Source: PGYU01 sp964637845
Lineage (GTDB): Bacteria > Bacteroidota > Ignavibacteria > Kapaibacteriales > UBA2268
Assembly: GCA_964637845.1 (NCBI GenBank)
Contig: CAZWXI010000104.1
Coordinates: 1-8,624 of the forward strand
Length of the DNA: 8,624 nucleotides
Direction of reading: 5' to 3'
In this document: positions 7,897 through 8,624 of the stretch, piece by piece
Position numbering within the stretch: the first letter of the stretch is position 1
Layout of the letters: the number at the start of each line of letters is the position of its first letter
The notes under the pieces: generated by a model
Databases searched by the model: none
Told to the model about the DNA's origin: nothing
What the model saw: only the letters and a program-made list of their open reading frames with translations
Translations under genes and position numbers: made by a program

Positions 7897-8624
7897 AGAC
7901 CTCGAATTTCGCTTTCGATGATAGTCAGAAATGAAGAAAGGATGCTGCCCGATTGCCTCGATTCAGCAAAGAAGTTTGTTTATGAAATAGTCATTGTTGA
8001 TACGGGTTCTACCGACAAAACTGTTGAAATTGCTGAATCATTTGGAGCCAAAATCTTTTTGTACAATTGGAATGATGACTTTTCGGACGCCCGTAATTAT
8101 TCGCTGAACAAATGCAGTGGAGACTGGATCCTATACATGGATGCCGACGAGAGACTTGTGTTGCCTAATGAGTATTATCTTTATAACTTACTTATTGAAG
8201 AGGATGAAAATATTTGTGCATATTTATGTACAATTAACAGCCCTCACAGAAAGGATGACGGTTCAGTTGAGACGCACCAAACTCTGTATCCCAGATTATT
8301 CCGTAATTACGGCTATCCAGAAATCCATTTTACGGGAAAAATCCATGAACAAATAACTCCTGCATTTAAAAAATTGGGCAAGCAGATAGTTCCGTCCGAA
8401 ATCAAGATTGAACATTTGGGTTATAACCTTGATTTACCGCAAATGCATGAAAAAATAAATCGCAATTATAATTTGTTGATGAAGCAAATTGAGGATGACC
8501 CGACTAATGGATACATTTGGTTTCAGTTAGGGCAGACTTTAGCCCGACTGAAGTTAGTCGAGCAATCAATTCATGCGCTCGAGTTTGCTTTGCAGACCGG
8601 TAATTTATCTGAAAGCATTAAAGC
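6682..8624 (+). CDS. double-GT2 glycosyltransferase with TPR-like repeats (at least 647 aa, C-terminus beyond window)
   Basis: The frame is open from the ATG at 6682 to the window edge (647 codons plus 2 bases). An in-frame TGA at 6655-6657 makes this the first possible ATG; no Shine-Dalgarno sequence is seen. The first GT-A domain (about 1-195) has the opening IITKNE (8-13), DTGSEDDT (35-42), DDFSAARN (60-67), the metal/nucleotide-sugar motif DADE (82-85) and FTGRIHEQI (140-148). TPR-like helices follow (about 200-400). A second GT-A domain (about 408-600) repeats every motif: IVRNEE (414-419), DTGSTDKT (440-447), DDFSDARN (465-472), DADE (487-490), FTGKIHEQI (550-558), followed again by a TPR-like helix pair (about 606-640). 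This is the family 2 group that includes SunS-like and WaaE/beta-1,4-glucosyltransferase-like enzymes, which transfer sugars from nucleotide donors to protein, lipid or glycan acceptors. There is no signal peptide or membrane segment, so it is probably cytoplasmic. Both catalytic sites look intact. The acceptor is unknown. Confidence 0.9.
   Translation, partial: MTTISACIITKNESKNIERCLRSVQYFCDEIIVLDTGSEDDTVRIAQRLDAKIYLFDWDDDFSAARNECIKYASGDFTLILDADEVLVPKNFSKELLTGTSQSTGGFILDVISYSNAHGYEAKYISPQLRIFRNRCGFKFTGRIHEQISTSITNNGYKIAKLDWSIIHHGYNLSQNDMRSKHLRNMRILEKESLDTNDPLLHFHKARTYYALDMLEHAIDEINYAMQKIESNHIASSSILSFAAKIFYQSKNFRKAKDLASQAYLSNKTLCEPLYILSEICIKDKDYLNVLECYKILRDNLGKTSLNLSWGDTMIPFQHFEPKFIYSLYKTGNKYKAAELLNQILVKNPNRLDANLVKLSILMQENNLTGFRKLLSKLVQIYPNNNKIHKLKQKYLSDDISISYFRPRISLSMIVRNEERMLPDCLDSAKKFVYEIVIVDTGSTDKTVEIAESFGAKIFLYNWNDDFSDARNYSLNKCSGDWILYMDADERLVLPNEYYLYNLLIEEDENICAYLCTINSPHRKDDGSVETHQTLYPRLFRNYGYPEIHFTGKIHEQITPAFKKLGKQIVPSEIKIEHLGYNLDLPQMHEKINRNYNLLMKQIEDDPTNGYIWFQLGQTLARLKLVEQSIHALEFALQTGNLSESIK
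7903..8624 (+). repeat. internal duplication, unit 2 of GT2-TPR (residue 408 onward, incomplete)
   Basis: Unit 2 starts at ISLSMIVRNEE, equivalent to the ISACIITKNES start of unit 1, and keeps the DTGS, DDFSxARN, DADE and FTGxIHEQI motifs. The DP-turn and TPR-like helices after the catalytic domain (from D606-P607) correspond to D198-P199 in unit 1. The window ends inside its TPR part, so a third unit cannot be excluded. Confidence 0.85.

Noticed and set aside
8117..8356. 79-codon plus-strand ORF
   Set aside because: It overlaps the second GT2 domain in another frame and has no recognisable protein features; the glycosyltransferase frame with its DADE and FTGKIHEQI motifs is clearly the coding one.

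Overview
The window is AT-rich DNA from a bacterium with a type IX secretion system (T9SS). Both large proteins end in a type A T9SS C-terminal sorting domain, which places the source in Bacteroidota or a close FCB relative (Ignavibacteriota, Chlorobiota or Kapaibacteriota-like); the sequence alone does not allow a finer call. None of the three large genes has a clear Shine-Dalgarno sequence, which fits that group.

Layout from left to right. (1) Bases 1-65 (minus) are the first 21 codons of dtd, D-aminoacyl-tRNA deacylase, cut by the window edge. (2) Bases 66-336 are mostly non-coding but hold a possible 33-residue ORF just upstream of dtd with a GGAG box, and a weak sigma70-like promoter. 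(3) Bases 337-6561 (minus) are two very large paralogous genes in tandem. Each encodes a signal peptide, a sortilin/BNR-type beta-propeller, about three Ig-like modules and a T9SS sorting domain. The upstream gene (3358-6561) has ten recognisable Asp-boxes, and the downstream gene (337-3357) only three good ones. They lie in the same frame, separated by one TAA codon, and the downstream gene appears to start at a TTG directly after that stop. (4) Bases 6562-6681 are a divergent intergenic region. (5) Bases 6682-8624 (plus) are an open-ended gene of at least 647 codons for a glycosyltransferase in which a [GT2 domain + TPR-like helices] unit is present twice.

The two propeller proteins are probably exported through Sec, moved across the outer membrane by T9SS and kept at the cell surface or released. 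They probably share one transcript and are translated in a coupled way. The glycosyltransferase is divergently transcribed; a link to surface glycan or glycoprotein synthesis is possible but not shown. dtd is a housekeeping tRNA-proofreading gene that happens to lie downstream.

The points most worth a second look are the zero-spacing, in-frame TAA-TTG junction between the paralogs; a set of acidic/glycine motifs kept at identical spacing in both paralogs while the Asp-boxes decay in one; and the duplicated GT2-TPR unit. I found no CRISPR array, tRNA, rRNA, insertion sequence or defence system.
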